DNA of 46,587 nt from assembly GCA_023664325.1 (NCBI GenBank), contig JAMPFS010000026.1, forward strand, positions 1 through 46,587, given 5' to 3'. A program made the position numbers and the translations under genes. Positions 9,126 through 17,198 of the stretch are shown here, piece after piece. The first letter of the stretch is position 1. Each line of letters opens with the position of its first letter. The stretch comes from Clostridium sp. GTDB taxonomy: Bacteria > Bacillota > Clostridia > Lachnospirales > Lachnospiraceae. The notes under the pieces were generated by a model that saw nothing but the letters and a program-made list of their open reading frames with translations, had not been told where the DNA came from and did not search any database.

Positions 9126-10505
9126 CTATTTTCCGAGCAGCTCTTCACCAATCAAATAGACGTCTCCGGCTCCCATGGTTATCAACAAATCATTTTTTTT
9201 GCAATTTAATAATAAATAATTTTCAACTGCGCAGAAAGAACTGAAATATTTTGCATCTGTGCCATATTCCTTGATGCGCTTTGCCAGATCCTTAGAATGG
9301 ACAAGACCTGTATCTGCTTCCCTGGCAGCGTAGATATCCACCAGAATAACGTGGTCAAAGCCCTTTAAGGCATCTGCAAATTCCTCAAACAGCGCATGGG
9401 TTCTGCTGTAAGTATGCGGCTGGAATACAACCCACAGCTCATTGTGGGGAGTATCGGATGCAGTTGCAAGGGTTGCTTTGATCTCTGTTGGGTGGTGCGC
9501 ATAGTCATCAATGACGGTCACATTGCCGAGACTTCCTTTTAACTCGAAACGCCTGTGGGCGCCGCCAAAGCTTTTTAGACCAAGCAATGTATATTCTCTG
9601 TCGATTCCCAGCAAATCAGCTACCGCAATGGTGGCAAGGGAATTGCAGACGTTATGGATCCCGCCAATATTTAAGTGTATCCGTTCGCAGGCTTTGCCAT
9701 CTATCATCAGAGTGTAATTCATATGCCCTTTCTCATCTGCTTCGATTTCTGCCGGGTAATAGCGGTTGGTATCCTTCATGCCAAAGGTTAAGATGTTGCA
9801 GGTTAAGTCTCTCGTCACACGATCAAGGCAGTCCATGTCACCATTTACAATTAATGTGCCGTTGTCCGGCAGATTGGCAGCAAAGGTGTGGAAGCTCTCG
9901 ATTATCTCATCTATACCGCTAAAAAAATCCAAGTGGTCGGCATCTACATTTAAAATGATACTAATATAAGGATAGAATGCGTGGAAGCTGTTTGTATATT
10001 CACATGCTTCTGTTACAAAATAGTCTGACTTTCCAACCCGGATATTGCCGCCAATGGAATCGAGTATTCCGCCTACGCTGATGGTCGGATCGGTATCGGC
10101 TTCCATAAAAATCTGGCTCAGCATGGAAGTAGTAGTGGTTTTCCCGTGTGTTCCGGATACCGCAACAGAATATTTGTAATTATTCATGATCTGTCCAAGA
10201 AGCTGTGCTCTGGTAAGCATGGGAATATTCTTAGCTTTGCATGCCGCAAACTCTTCATTATCCTCATGGATGGCGGCTGTATAGACCACCAAATCAATAT
10301 CGTCTGTGATATTAGCCGCACACTGTCCGATGTTGACAATCGCTCCCATAGCGATTAACTTATCCACGATATCGGAATTTTTGGCATCGGAGCCGCTGAT
10401 TTTAAAATTCTCCTTTAGCAAAATTTCCGCTAATCCACTCATACTGATACCACCGATTCCGATAAAATGAATATGAATCGGTTTGGTGAAGTCAATTTGA
10501 TACAT
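9126..10505 (-). CDS. murC: UDP-N-acetylmuramate--L-alanine ligase MurC
   Basis: Adds L-alanine to UDP-MurNAc with ATP in the cytoplasm, the first peptide step of peptidoglycan precursor synthesis. The glycine-rich N-terminal motif GIGGISMSGLAEIL is at about 16-29, the ATP loop GTHGKTT at 118-124 and the C-terminal ligase motif is YAHHPTEI. I use ATG 10505 (459 residues, normal for MurC) with AGAGGG upstream; the frame stays open further upstream but has no homology signal there. It is transcribed alone, away from rpmG. Confidence 0.95.
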   Translation of the reverse strand: MYQIDFTKPIHIHFIGIGGISMSGLAEILLKENFKISGSDAKNSDIVDKLIAMGAIVNIGQCAANITDDIDLVVYTAAIHEDNEEFAACKAKNIPMLTRAQLLGQIMNNYKYSVAVSGTHGKTTTTSMLSQIFMEADTDPTISVGGILDSIGGNIRVGKSDYFVTEACEYTNSFHAFYPYISIILNVDADHLDFFSGIDEIIESFHTFAANLPDNGTLIVNGDMDCLDRVTRDLTCNILTFGMKDTNRYYPAEIEADEKGHMNYTLMIDGKACERIHLNIGGIHNVCNSLATIAVADLLGIDREYTLLGLKSFGGAHRRFELKGSLGNVTVIDDYAHHPTEIKATLATASDTPHNELWVVFQPHTYSRTHALFEEFADALKGFDHVILVDIYAAREADTGLVHSKDLAKRIKEYGTDAKYFSSFCAVENYLLLNCKKNDLLITMGAGDVYLIGEELLGK

Positions 10506-10538
10506 ATCTATATCCCTCTTTCTTCTTATTAAATAGGC

Positions 10539-10566
10539 GATTGTGAAACCCCTGATTTCACAAATC
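10539..10566 (-). other. Hairpin in the murC leader
   Basis: GATT-GTGAAA pairs with TTTCAC-AAATC around a 7-nt loop with one bulged base, between the murC promoter and its start codon. No T-tract follows on either strand. The role is unknown. Confidence 0.35.
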
Positions 10567-10622
10567 CGGTTGTGTAACAGACAGCTGCGAAAACAGAGTT
10601 TCTTATGTACATAACTATTCAT

Positions 10623-10651
10623 ATTATAGTATAGAAGCGATGAATTGACAA
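10623..10651 (-). promoter_or_regulatory. murC promoter
   Basis: On the minus strand TTGTCA (10651-10646) and a perfect TATAAT (10628-10623) are 17 bp apart. The leader to the murC ATG is about 110 nt. Confidence 0.65.
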
Positions 10652-10667
10652 GAAAATCATAAATCCC

Positions 10668-10696
10668 TTGACTTTTTCAATAGATTCTGATATTGT
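10668..10696 (+). promoter_or_regulatory. Promoter upstream of rpmG-secE-nusG
   Basis: TTGACT at 10668-10673 and TATTGT at 10691-10696 are 17 bp apart. The predicted start near 10703 falls inside the hairpin that follows. The murC promoter diverges from the same 311-bp gap (10506-10816). Confidence 0.55.
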
Positions 10697-10700
10697 ATGA

Positions 10701-10729
10701 AAGCAACGTCTCGTTGGGGCTTTTTTTTT
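10701..10729 (+). terminator. Terminator-like hairpin with nine-T tract at the 5' end of the rpmG transcript
   Basis: CAACG (10704-10708) pairs with CGTTG (10712-10716) around TCT, extended by AAGC/GGGCTT pairing, then nine T residues at 10721-10729. It sits directly behind the promoter, where there is no upstream co-directional gene to terminate. It may be an attenuator or may end a very short transcript. Confidence 0.45.
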
Positions 10730-10816
10730 GTGTGCAAATTTTCGGATTAACGCTTGAGTTTGCAGAGAAAAGAGAGTCCGCCGCAAGGCATTAAAATAAA
10801 TATGGAGGTGGAAGTT

Positions 10817-10966
10817 GTGCGAGTTAAGATTACATTGGCATGTACAGATTGCAAACAGCGTAATTACAATCTGACAAAAGACAAAAGAGTTCACACAGAA
10901 CGTATGGAAACGAAGAAGTTTTGCCCGTTCTGTAGAACACACACATTACACAAGGAGACCAAATAA
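10817..10966 (+). CDS. rpmG: 50S ribosomal protein L33
   Basis: A 49-residue zinc-ribbon ribosomal protein beginning at GTG 10817 with GGAGGTGG nine bases upstream. Both cysteine pairs are present (LACTDCKQRNY and KKFCPFCRTHT), so this is the zinc-binding form. Upstream in-frame starts lie before the ribosome binding site and would lengthen the protein beyond family size. It heads the usual rpmG-secE-nusG-rplK-rplA order. Confidence 0.95.
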   Translation: MRVKITLACTDCKQRNYNLTKDKRVHTERMETKKFCPFCRTHTLHKETK

Positions 10967-11078
10967 TCTTGATATGGATCATTTGTGTTTGATGAACAAA
11001 GCGGTTGCTGTCTAGGCGGTATGGAACACGCAAGACAGTCAGCACAATCAGAGAGATTGTGGTTTGGAGGTTATGATC

Positions 11079-11279
11079 ATGGGAAATGAGAATGAATCAA
11101 CATTTAAGAGAAGCTTTTTCACTGAACTCAAAGGTGAATTTCATAAGATTGTATGGCCTGACAAGAAGCTTCTCGGAAAACAGTCTGTAGCAGTTATTAT
11201 CGCTGCAATCGTCATTGGTTGTATTATTGCAGCGGTTGACTGGGTAATGCAGGTTGGTCTTTCATTCATTGTAGGATAA
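11079..11279 (+). CDS. secE: Preprotein translocase subunit SecE
   Basis: A 66-residue single-pass membrane protein with the conserved amphipathic stretch FFTELKGEFHKIVWPDKK and one helix at about 38-62. SecE clamps SecY in the protein export channel. I start at ATG 11079, eight bases behind GGAGG; an ATG at 11073 is too close to that site. No tRNA-Trp is visible between rpmG and secE, although one occurs there in some Clostridia. Confidence 0.92.
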   Translation: MGNENESTFKRSFFTELKGEFHKIVWPDKKLLGKQSVAVIIAAIVIGCIIAAVDWVMQVGLSFIVG

Positions 11280-11292
11280 GGTTGGTGATTAT

Positions 11293-11826
11293 ATGTCAGA
11301 AGCAGTAGAAAACGAAGCAAGATGGTATGTAGTCCATACTTATTCCGGATATGAGAATAAGGTAAAGACGGACATTGAGAAGACAATTGAGAACAGGAAT
11401 CTTCAGGATCAGATATTTGAGGTGCTTGTTCCACTTCAGGATGTGGTGGAGCTTAAGAACGGTACGAAGAAACAGGTTTCAAAGAAAATGTTTCCGGGTT
11501 ATGTACTCCTTAACATGATTATGAATGATGCCACATGGTATGTTGTTCGTAATACAAGAGGCGTAACCGGATTTGTAGGGCCTGGATCAAAGCCGGTACC
11601 GCTTACCGAATCTGAAATGAAGAATCTTGGTATCCGGGTTCCAGAGATGGAGATTGATGTTGAGTTAGGAGATACGGTTAAGGTTGTTGCAGGCGCCTGG
11701 GAGGGTACTGTTGGAACCATTACTGATATCAATACCGGCAAACAGTCCGTAACGATTGAGGTAGATATCTTTGGTCGTGCCACATCTGTGGAGATTAGTT
11801 TTATGGATGTCACTAAGATTGAGTGA
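11293..11826 (+). CDS. nusG: Transcription elongation/termination factor NusG
   Basis: A 177-residue protein with an N-terminal NGN domain (WYVVHTYSGYENKVK, FPGYVLLNM, RNTRGVTGFVG) and a C-terminal KOW domain (GDTVKVVAGAWEGTVG). NusG binds RNA polymerase and links transcription with translation and termination. It follows secE by 13 bp. Confidence 0.96.
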   Translation: MSEAVENEARWYVVHTYSGYENKVKTDIEKTIENRNLQDQIFEVLVPLQDVVELKNGTKKQVSKKMFPGYVLLNMIMNDATWYVVRNTRGVTGFVGPGSKPVPLTESEMKNLGIRVPEMEIDVELGDTVKVVAGAWEGTVGTITDINTGKQSVTIEVDIFGRATSVEISFMDVTKIE

Positions 11827-11891
11827 TAAGCAGTCCGATAAGGATGAAGCGGTATTGACCGCATTTCAATTTGCAGTGCAAATTACAAATC

Positions 11892-11918
11892 GTGGGAGGG
11901 TATTACCCGTTTGACCAC
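11892..11918 (+). promoter_or_regulatory. L1-type ribosomal protein leader upstream of rplK
   Basis: The transcript can fold as GTGG...CCAC (11892-11895 with 11915-11918) enclosing GGG...CCC with an asymmetric internal loop. GUGGGAGG plus UGAnnnCCAC-type spacing resembles the L1-binding helices of 23S rRNA. L1 binding to such a mimic represses translation of the L11-L1 operon in known bacteria. It lies 21 nt before the rplK ATG. Confidence 0.65.
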
Positions 11919-11939
11919 ATGAATATGGAGGAAATTAAA

Positions 11940-12365
11940 ATGGCTAAGAAAGTAGAAGGATATATTAAATTACAGATTCCTGCAGGAAAGGCAACCCCTG
12001 CACCGCCGGTTGGACCAGCTTTAGGTCAGCACGGTGTGAACATCGTAGAATTTACGAAACAGTTTAATGCTCAGACAGCAGATCAGGATGGAATGATTAT
12101 CCCTGTTGTTATTACTGTGTATGCTGATAGAAGTTTCAGTTTCATTACAAAGACTCCACCGGCTGCGGTGTTATTAAAGAAAGCCTGTAAGATTGAAAAA
12201 GGTTCAGGCGTTCCTAATAAGACAAAGGTTGCTACTATTTCAAAAGCTGAGGTTCAGAAAATCGCAGAGCTTAAGATGAAGGATTTGAACGCAGGTAGCA
12301 TTGAGGCAGCAATCAGCATGATTTCCGGAACAGCCCGTTCTATGGGAATCGTGGTGGAAGGTTGA
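11940..12365 (+). CDS. rplK: 50S ribosomal protein L11
   Basis: A 141-residue protein beginning MAKKVEGYIKLQIPAGKA, with the conserved PAPPVGPALGQHGVNI segment and a C-terminal 23S GTPase-centre binding domain. The ATG at 11940 has GGAGG upstream; the reading frame is open earlier, but that part overlaps the leader element. It is translated from the nusG transcript under probable L1 control. Confidence 0.96.
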   Translation: MAKKVEGYIKLQIPAGKATPAPPVGPALGQHGVNIVEFTKQFNAQTADQDGMIIPVVITVYADRSFSFITKTPPAAVLLKKACKIEKGSGVPNKTKVATISKAEVQKIAELKMKDLNAGSIEAAISMISGTARSMGIVVEG

Positions 12366-12477
12366 GTTTAGTACGAAAGTCCATCCCGATACTTAACGAG
12401 GGCGAAGCCGGAGTTTAGTAGAGTGGGTGAAAGCAGAGAACTTGGTGAAACCGAGCGGAAGCGAAGGTTGAGTTTAG
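12357..12477 (+). repeat. 15-bp direct repeat spanning the rplK-rplA spacer
   Basis: GAAGGTTGAGTTTAG occurs at 12357-12371, covering the rplK stop, and again at 12463-12477, 106 bp later. The 164-bp spacer is long for this operon, so a small insertion or duplication is possible. Apart from the repeat and the L1-type leader I see no gene in it. Confidence 0.6.
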
Positions 12478-12485
12478 AAAATTTA

Positions 12486-12513
12486 GTGGGAGGGTCGCTC
12501 CCGATAATACCAC
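12486..12513 (+). promoter_or_regulatory. Second L1-type leader, upstream of rplA
   Basis: GTGG (12486-12489) pairs with CCAC (12510-12513), enclosing GGG/CCC with the asymmetric loop GATAATA. It is nearly the same element as at 11892-11918, with a different inner stem sequence. It sits directly before the GGAGG of rplA, so bound L1 could block its own ribosome binding site. Confidence 0.65.
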
Positions 12514-12529
12514 AGGAGGTTTATGAAAT

Positions 12530-13222
12530 ATGAAAAAAGGTAAAAGATATGTTGAAGCTGCAAAGCTTGTAGACAGGACTCAGGTTTATGATATTCCGGA
12601 AGCGGTTGCCATTGTTAAGAAGGCAGCCAGTGCAAAATTTGATGAGACAGTTGAGGCTCATTTAAGAATGGGACTTGACGGACGTCATGCCGATCAGCAG
12701 ATCCGTGGCGCAGTAGTGCTTCCTCATGGAACAGGTAAGACTGTTAAGGTTTTGGTGTTCGCAAAGGGCGATAAGATTGATGAGGCTACCGCAGCAGGCG
12801 CTGACTATGTAGGCGGTGAGGAGTTAATTCCAAAGATTCAGAATGATGGATGGTTAGACTTTGACGTTGTTGTTGCAACTCCAGATATGATGGGTGTTGT
12901 TGGACGTCTTGGTCGTGTACTCGGTCCAAAGGGCTTAATGCCAAATCCAAAGGCGGGTACGGTAACTCCTGACGTAACAAAGGCTGTACAGGATATCAAG
13001 GCTGGTAAGATTGAATACAGACTTGACAAGAACAACATTGTACATGTGCCAGTTGGAAAGGCTTCCTTCTCAGAGGAGCAGTTAGCAGACAACTTCCAAG
13101 CGTTAATAGATGAGATTAATAAGGTAAAACCGGCTGCTGCAAAAGGACAGTATATTAAGAGCGCAACCCTTACTTCTACAATGGGTCCTGGCGTCAAGCT
13201 TAATACTGTTAAGCTTGCATAA
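12530..13222 (+). CDS. rplA: 50S ribosomal protein L1
   Basis: A 230-residue L1 with typical N-terminal MKKGKRYVEAAKLVD, the central VVATPDMMGVVGRLGRVLGPKGLMPNPKAGTV signature region and the C-terminal TSTMGPGVKLN. It binds the L1 stalk of 23S rRNA and is the translational repressor of its operon. GGAGG lies ten bases before ATG 12530. It is the last gene of the operon: a terminator follows where rplJ-rplL would be expected. Confidence 0.97.
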   Translation: MKKGKRYVEAAKLVDRTQVYDIPEAVAIVKKAASAKFDETVEAHLRMGLDGRHADQQIRGAVVLPHGTGKTVKVLVFAKGDKIDEATAAGADYVGGEELIPKIQNDGWLDFDVVVATPDMMGVVGRLGRVLGPKGLMPNPKAGTVTPDVTKAVQDIKAGKIEYRLDKNNIVHVPVGKASFSEEQLADNFQALIDEINKVKPAAAKGQYIKSATLTSTMGPGVKLNTVKLA

Positions 13223-13263
13223 GCAGAGGGTTTGCTGAAACAAACAAATATGAAACGTGATAA

Positions 13264-13298
13264 GGCGGGAATTCCTTTTTGGGGTTCCTGTCTTTTTT
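13264..13298 (+). terminator. Rho-independent terminator after rplA
   Basis: Arms 13264-13275 and 13281-13292 pair over 12 bp, including several G-U pairs, around a TTTTT loop and are followed by TTTTTT. It ends the ribosomal protein operon. Confidence 0.85.
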
Positions 13299-13388
13299 GG
13301 CCGTATTATTTTCACTGAAAATGCAATAAATGCAACCTTTTGCTGTTTTGTTGAGTATTAATAGATGAAATATATATGAGGAGATGTC

Positions 13389-13862
13389 ATGAAACGAAAG
13401 ATAGCAATAAAAATGTTTAGAATAATATATATACTCATATTAATTGTAATTATTTTTTTAATTGTATTCTGTAATACTAATAGAATGAAAGGGAAATTAT
13501 TTGTAACTGTGGATGGAGAAAAATATTTACCGGATTTGTTGGAGTGTAACTACGAGGAAAGAAAAGAAGAAAAAATACAATATAAGAATCATTCGTCTGT
13601 TTTATATTTTAAAAATAGTGGATCAGCTTATGGTATGTATGAATATTCTTTTTCTATTAAAAATGAAGAAATTGATACAATGCCGAAGGTTTCTGTGTTC
13701 AAAACAAGTTGGTGGAAAATATATAATATTAATATAGATATTAATGTATATAGGGATGGTGAGATCTGGAATGCAGATATTTCCGCTGAAGTAAATGGCG
13801 GTACTTATCATAAGACATTTTATGATATTCAAAACAATGCGATAGAGTATCGGATAGAATAG
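13389..13862 (+). CDS. Small membrane-anchored protein of unknown function
   Basis: A 157-residue protein with a basic N-terminus and one strong hydrophobic helix at about 12-28 ending in a cysteine, followed by an extracytoplasmic beta-rich part. I do not recognise the family. GAGGAG lies five bases before the ATG. It is the first gene of the AT-rich island behind rplA, and its codon use (many AAA, ATA, AAT) differs from the neighbouring ribosomal genes. By context it may be an immunity-type protein. Confidence 0.65.
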   Translation: MKRKIAIKMFRIIYILILIVIIFLIVFCNTNRMKGKLFVTVDGEKYLPDLLECNYEERKEEKIQYKNHSSVLYFKNSGSAYGMYEYSFSIKNEEIDTMPKVSVFKTSWWKIYNINIDINVYRDGEIWNADISAEVNGGTYHKTFYDIQNNAIEYRIE

Positions 13863-13879
13863 TAAATATTTGAATGAAT

Positions 13880-13994
13880 GAAAGGAATCTGCTATGAAAC
13901 GAATATTAAAAGTAACAGGTGCAATATGTCTGGGGATTTTTATCTGGGTGCTGCTGATGGTATGTCTTTTGCTTATCTGGAAGACGAAGGCGGG
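13880..13994 (+). repeat. Copy A of a 115-bp near-identical 5' gene module
   Basis: This segment covers the ribosome binding site, the start and the first ~33 codons of the gene at 13894. It matches 20181-20295 with a single A/G difference (13903), and similarity drops sharply after 13994. Confidence 0.85.
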
Positions 13995-14568
13995 CAGTTT
14001 TTTTCCGATGCAGGGCTTAGGGCAAGAGGAGATTTATTTTGATAGTATGCAGGAGGCAATAAACGCCAATTACCTTAACTTTGATGAAGAAGATTTATAT
14101 CAATGTAATCTTGAAAATGTTATCAAAGAATTTGAAATCAATAATTATATAATTTTGTGTTATAGTGCCATAAAAAATCCTAGAGAAGAAGCTTTTATAA
14201 TAGCATATTTTAAAACTAAGGGAGAAGGGGAAGATAAAAAATATGCCTATGTTTGGAATGAGATACAAGAGCTGGAATATAGTAAAAAACGAAAAATTGA
14301 GCTGGAGGAATTGATCAAAAACCAAATAGAAGGTTCAAATTTCCGAATGATGAATTCTATAAATGATGAAAAAAGATTTGTTTATGGAACGATAGCTGAA
14401 ATCTATTTTGAAGAGGAAGAAAATGTATATAATTTGAACATTGAAGGGCAAAAGCCGGATGAAATCATAGAGTTCAACTCTCTGGGTGGTAAGCGCTACT
14501 TCTGGTATTTCAACAATTTTCAAAGCGATAAGTCTATTACCGAACTGGAAATTGCTTTAGAAAAATAG
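13894..14568 (+). CDS. Membrane-anchored protein, paralogue of the gene at 20195
   Basis: A 224-residue protein with an N-terminal signal anchor at about 8-29 and an extracytoplasmic, acidic remainder. It shares the anchor almost identically with the 264-residue product at 20195-20989. It also shares the C-terminal pattern EGQKPDEIIE followed by WYFNNFQSDK/WYYNDLQSDK, but the middle has diverged strongly. I do not recognise a named family. Paralogues with variable centres fit an immunity or other interaction role, which is inference. Confidence 0.7.
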   Translation: MKRILKVTGAICLGIFIWVLLMVCLLLIWKTKAGSFFPMQGLGQEEIYFDSMQEAINANYLNFDEEDLYQCNLENVIKEFEINNYIILCYSAIKNPREEAFIIAYFKTKGEGEDKKYAYVWNEIQELEYSKKRKIELEELIKNQIEGSNFRMMNSINDEKRFVYGTIAEIYFEEEENVYNLNIEGQKPDEIIEFNSLGGKRYFWYFNNFQSDKSITELEIALEK

Positions 14569-14586
14569 ATTTTTATTCTGAGGAGT

Positions 14587-15522
14587 GTGATTAGAATAAA
14601 AACAAAAAGGATGTTGACGGTGCTGTTTGTTATATTTGCAGTGGTCAATTTAACATGGGTAGGGAAAACTCTGTTATTTAACCACATTTTTCACAAGGAG
14701 AATGCAAGAGCAGAAGCCGTTTCTTATCTAAAAGCATTAGCAAAAGTATATACAGAGGATGACTATTATATTGTTTACCTCAAAAAAAGTTTTTTTGATG
14801 ATATTGCAACAACATACTATTTTGACGGAAAAAAGAGGAACCCTGTTATTTTGACGGGGAGAGATCCTTTTGATATGCACAGTGGAAATGGTAATGCAGC
14901 AATATTTTGCGGATCAGCAGACAATCAATTCTTAGTGAAGGGAAAAATTGAGGAACAATATAAAGATATTGTTGAGGAAACAGTAATCAAGGTAGAATCA
15001 TGGGATATCATTTATCCTATCAAAAGAGCTTATATAGATGAATATGACCACCGATATCTATATCCGAAAAATTTTATAGATGATTATGATGTGGAACGAG
15101 GAGACTTTATTCCAGATACCATAGGAGATAAGGCACTGTACTATTTTGAGGCAGAGTATTATTTAAATCATGAAGCAGGGTATATACTTGTCTCACCAAA
15201 GAAAGAAAATGGAGAAACTCACTGGTATATATGTGAAGATGGTATACCAGATGATTTAGAGGTATTAACGAAACAAGTTGAATTAGCTGGAAATTATCCG
15301 GGGAAGGATTATGATAAGTTTTTGGATGAGATAGTGTATGAGGATGAGGCAGGCGAAGATGGTTATCGGCATTATCGTAACTTTCTGTTGATAAAGGGTA
15401 AGTACGAGAGCGAAATATTTAATGTAGCAAGCTGGAGATTTGTTAAGGCAATTTATCGAATGTATGATGAGAATAAAGGGAAACATACAGTATATTATTT
15501 AGATGAAAGGGATTTTAAATAA
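14587..15522 (+). CDS. Membrane-anchored extracytoplasmic protein of unknown function
   Basis: A 311-residue frame with a hydrophobic anchor at about 9-28 and a long Tyr/Asp-rich exported part; no named domain is recognised. The start is uncertain: GTG 14587 lies only one base behind AGGAG, and the next in-frame ATG is 14611, which removes 8 residues. It follows its neighbour by 18 bp in a same-strand run of anchored proteins. Confidence 0.65.
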   Translation: MIRIKTKRMLTVLFVIFAVVNLTWVGKTLLFNHIFHKENARAEAVSYLKALAKVYTEDDYYIVYLKKSFFDDIATTYYFDGKKRNPVILTGRDPFDMHSGNGNAAIFCGSADNQFLVKGKIEEQYKDIVEETVIKVESWDIIYPIKRAYIDEYDHRYLYPKNFIDDYDVERGDFIPDTIGDKALYYFEAEYYLNHEAGYILVSPKKENGETHWYICEDGIPDDLEVLTKQVELAGNYPGKDYDKFLDEIVYEDEAGEDGYRHYRNFLLIKGKYESEIFNVASWRFVKAIYRMYDENKGKHTVYYLDERDFK

Positions 15523-15561
15523 GGTTTTATTAATTGAACGAGAAAAAACCTGAAAGATGGA

Positions 15562-16362
15562 ATGAAAGAAAATTGGGAAGAAATGAAAAGAAAGAAGATA
15601 TTTATAAGTATTATAATAATTAGTATAATGTGTTTTATTATTTTATGTAGTTGTTATTTATATTATAAAAAACATTTATTCAATACAGAAAATCAAATTT
15701 GTATTTTTGCTGAAAATGTTGATGAATGGATTGATACATATAAGTATAGTGCATACCCATTCTATGTAACGGTGACAGACTTAAACAAAGATGGAAAATT
15801 AGAACTGATAACTGCAACAATTGATGGAACTGCTAAATATTCACATAATAATTATTATGTTGTGAAAAGGGGAAAAGGTGAGTTGATACAATTGCAAACC
15901 AATATAAGGCAGGGGCAAAGTTCGGCTGATATAATTTACAATATAATGTATGAAGAAAATGAAAAAGAAAATGTTCCTGTATATTATGATGTTAGAAATA
16001 ATATGTATTATTCTATTCATAAAGATTACATTGCAAGTCCAGAAGGACAAGTGCAGAGTATTGTGGGATTAACATTAAATGGTGATATGATACAAGAAGA
16101 ACGAATAGTATATGCATATTATGAACATGATGAAAAATTAAAGGCTAGCTATTGGAATTATGAGGGGGAAAAGTTATCAGCAGAAAATTACAAAGTGGTA
16201 GTGGGAAATCCATATCCTGATTTAGAAAGAATGGAAATGACATGGAAATGGCGCAAGGTAACTTGGGAAGAAATATCCAATATGGATCAAAATAAATTAA
16301 AAACTCTTTTAGATGAGTTATATAATGATTTTGCAATAGAGAAAGCTAAGTTACCTGACTAA
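15562..16362 (+). CDS. Membrane-anchored protein with an Asp-rich VCBS/EF-hand-like motif
   Basis: A 266-residue protein with a membrane helix at about 13-33. The exported part contains VTDLNKDGKLELITA near residues 72-86, like the calcium-binding loops of FG-GAP/VCBS repeats. The ribosome binding site is weak; ATG 15583 with GGGAAG before it is an alternative start. No wider family assignment is possible. It is part of the anchored-protein array. Confidence 0.6.
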   Translation: MKENWEEMKRKKIFISIIIISIMCFIILCSCYLYYKKHLFNTENQICIFAENVDEWIDTYKYSAYPFYVTVTDLNKDGKLELITATIDGTAKYSHNNYYVVKRGKGELIQLQTNIRQGQSSADIIYNIMYEENEKENVPVYYDVRNNMYYSIHKDYIASPEGQVQSIVGLTLNGDMIQEERIVYAYYEHDEKLKASYWNYEGEKLSAENYKVVVGNPYPDLERMEMTWKWRKVTWEEISNMDQNKLKTLLDELYNDFAIEKAKLPD

Positions 16363-16437
16363 TCGTGCCAGGAGGCGTGATGTGGCTGTCAGGTAATGCA
16401 GGAGAGTGCGGCATGATTATTTAAGAAAGGAAGCAGG

Positions 16438-17175
16438 ATGGGAAAAAGAATAAAAAGAATAGCGAAAAAAATAGGAAAAGGATTTCTCTGGCTGCTAAAA
16501 TTAGTGTTTGTATTATTATGCCTGCGGATATGGTGGGAACTTTGTATACCAATGGCGGAGACAATTATACCAGCCGTTTATGATCAATGTGTATATCATG
16601 AATTTGCAGAGGAATTTTTGGAGGAAAAGTATGGGGAACACATAAATGTACATAATAAGAGACTGCCCTTAACAGAGATGAACTCCGCAAACTTTTATGA
16701 TTATGAATATAGTTTCAATATGAATGGGAAAACATATCAATTCATATATCATATAGGAAATTATGGAAATGGTGCTGTTTTTTATGGGGATAATGCGCAA
16801 TATGATGAGATAGATCAGCTTGTGGCTAAGGCAATTGATAAAGTGCGGTATAACCGTACACTTTCCGATTTTGATCGGATTGACTGGAGATTTTCGGAGG
16901 AGATAAAGAACCCGAGTTTTACGATGTTCCAGTCTAAGTATACGGGAGATAATCTTCACGAGTTTCCTGTTCGTATATATTTATATTGGGACAAAAAAAC
17001 TGTCTTTTATTGTAATCGAGAAATATTAGAAGAACTGTATACAAGTGTGACTGAGGATTTGGCATTATATGATATAGACTGTAAAGAGATACATATTTAC
17101 TGTGTGGAACAAACGGATTATTACTATATTACAAAAACTTCAGAGGGCATTAAGGTAGAGGATAAGAAATACTAA
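16438..17175 (+). CDS. Membrane-anchored protein, first of a tandem pair
   Basis: A 245-residue protein with a basic start, a hydrophobic anchor at about 18-36 and an exported domain. It is a clear paralogue of the next gene: MGKR..KK.GKGFLWL at the start, CVYHEFA, MN.ANF.DY.YSF, KYTGDNLHEFP and KTSEGIKVEDK are shared. The function is unknown. The pair is separated by 23 bp. Confidence 0.68.
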   Translation: MGKRIKRIAKKIGKGFLWLLKLVFVLLCLRIWWELCIPMAETIIPAVYDQCVYHEFAEEFLEEKYGEHINVHNKRLPLTEMNSANFYDYEYSFNMNGKTYQFIYHIGNYGNGAVFYGDNAQYDEIDQLVAKAIDKVRYNRTLSDFDRIDWRFSEEIKNPSFTMFQSKYTGDNLHEFPVRIYLYWDKKTVFYCNREILEELYTSVTEDLALYDIDCKEIHIYCVEQTDYYYITKTSEGIKVEDKKY

Positions 17176-17198
17176 GAAGATAGACGAAAGGAAGCGGG

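Noticed and set aside
10967..11078. Possible tRNA-Trp between rpmG and secE
   Set aside because: No cloverleaf, anticodon CCA loop or CCA-proximal stem can be drawn; only a weak CTGTCT/AGACAG hairpin is present.
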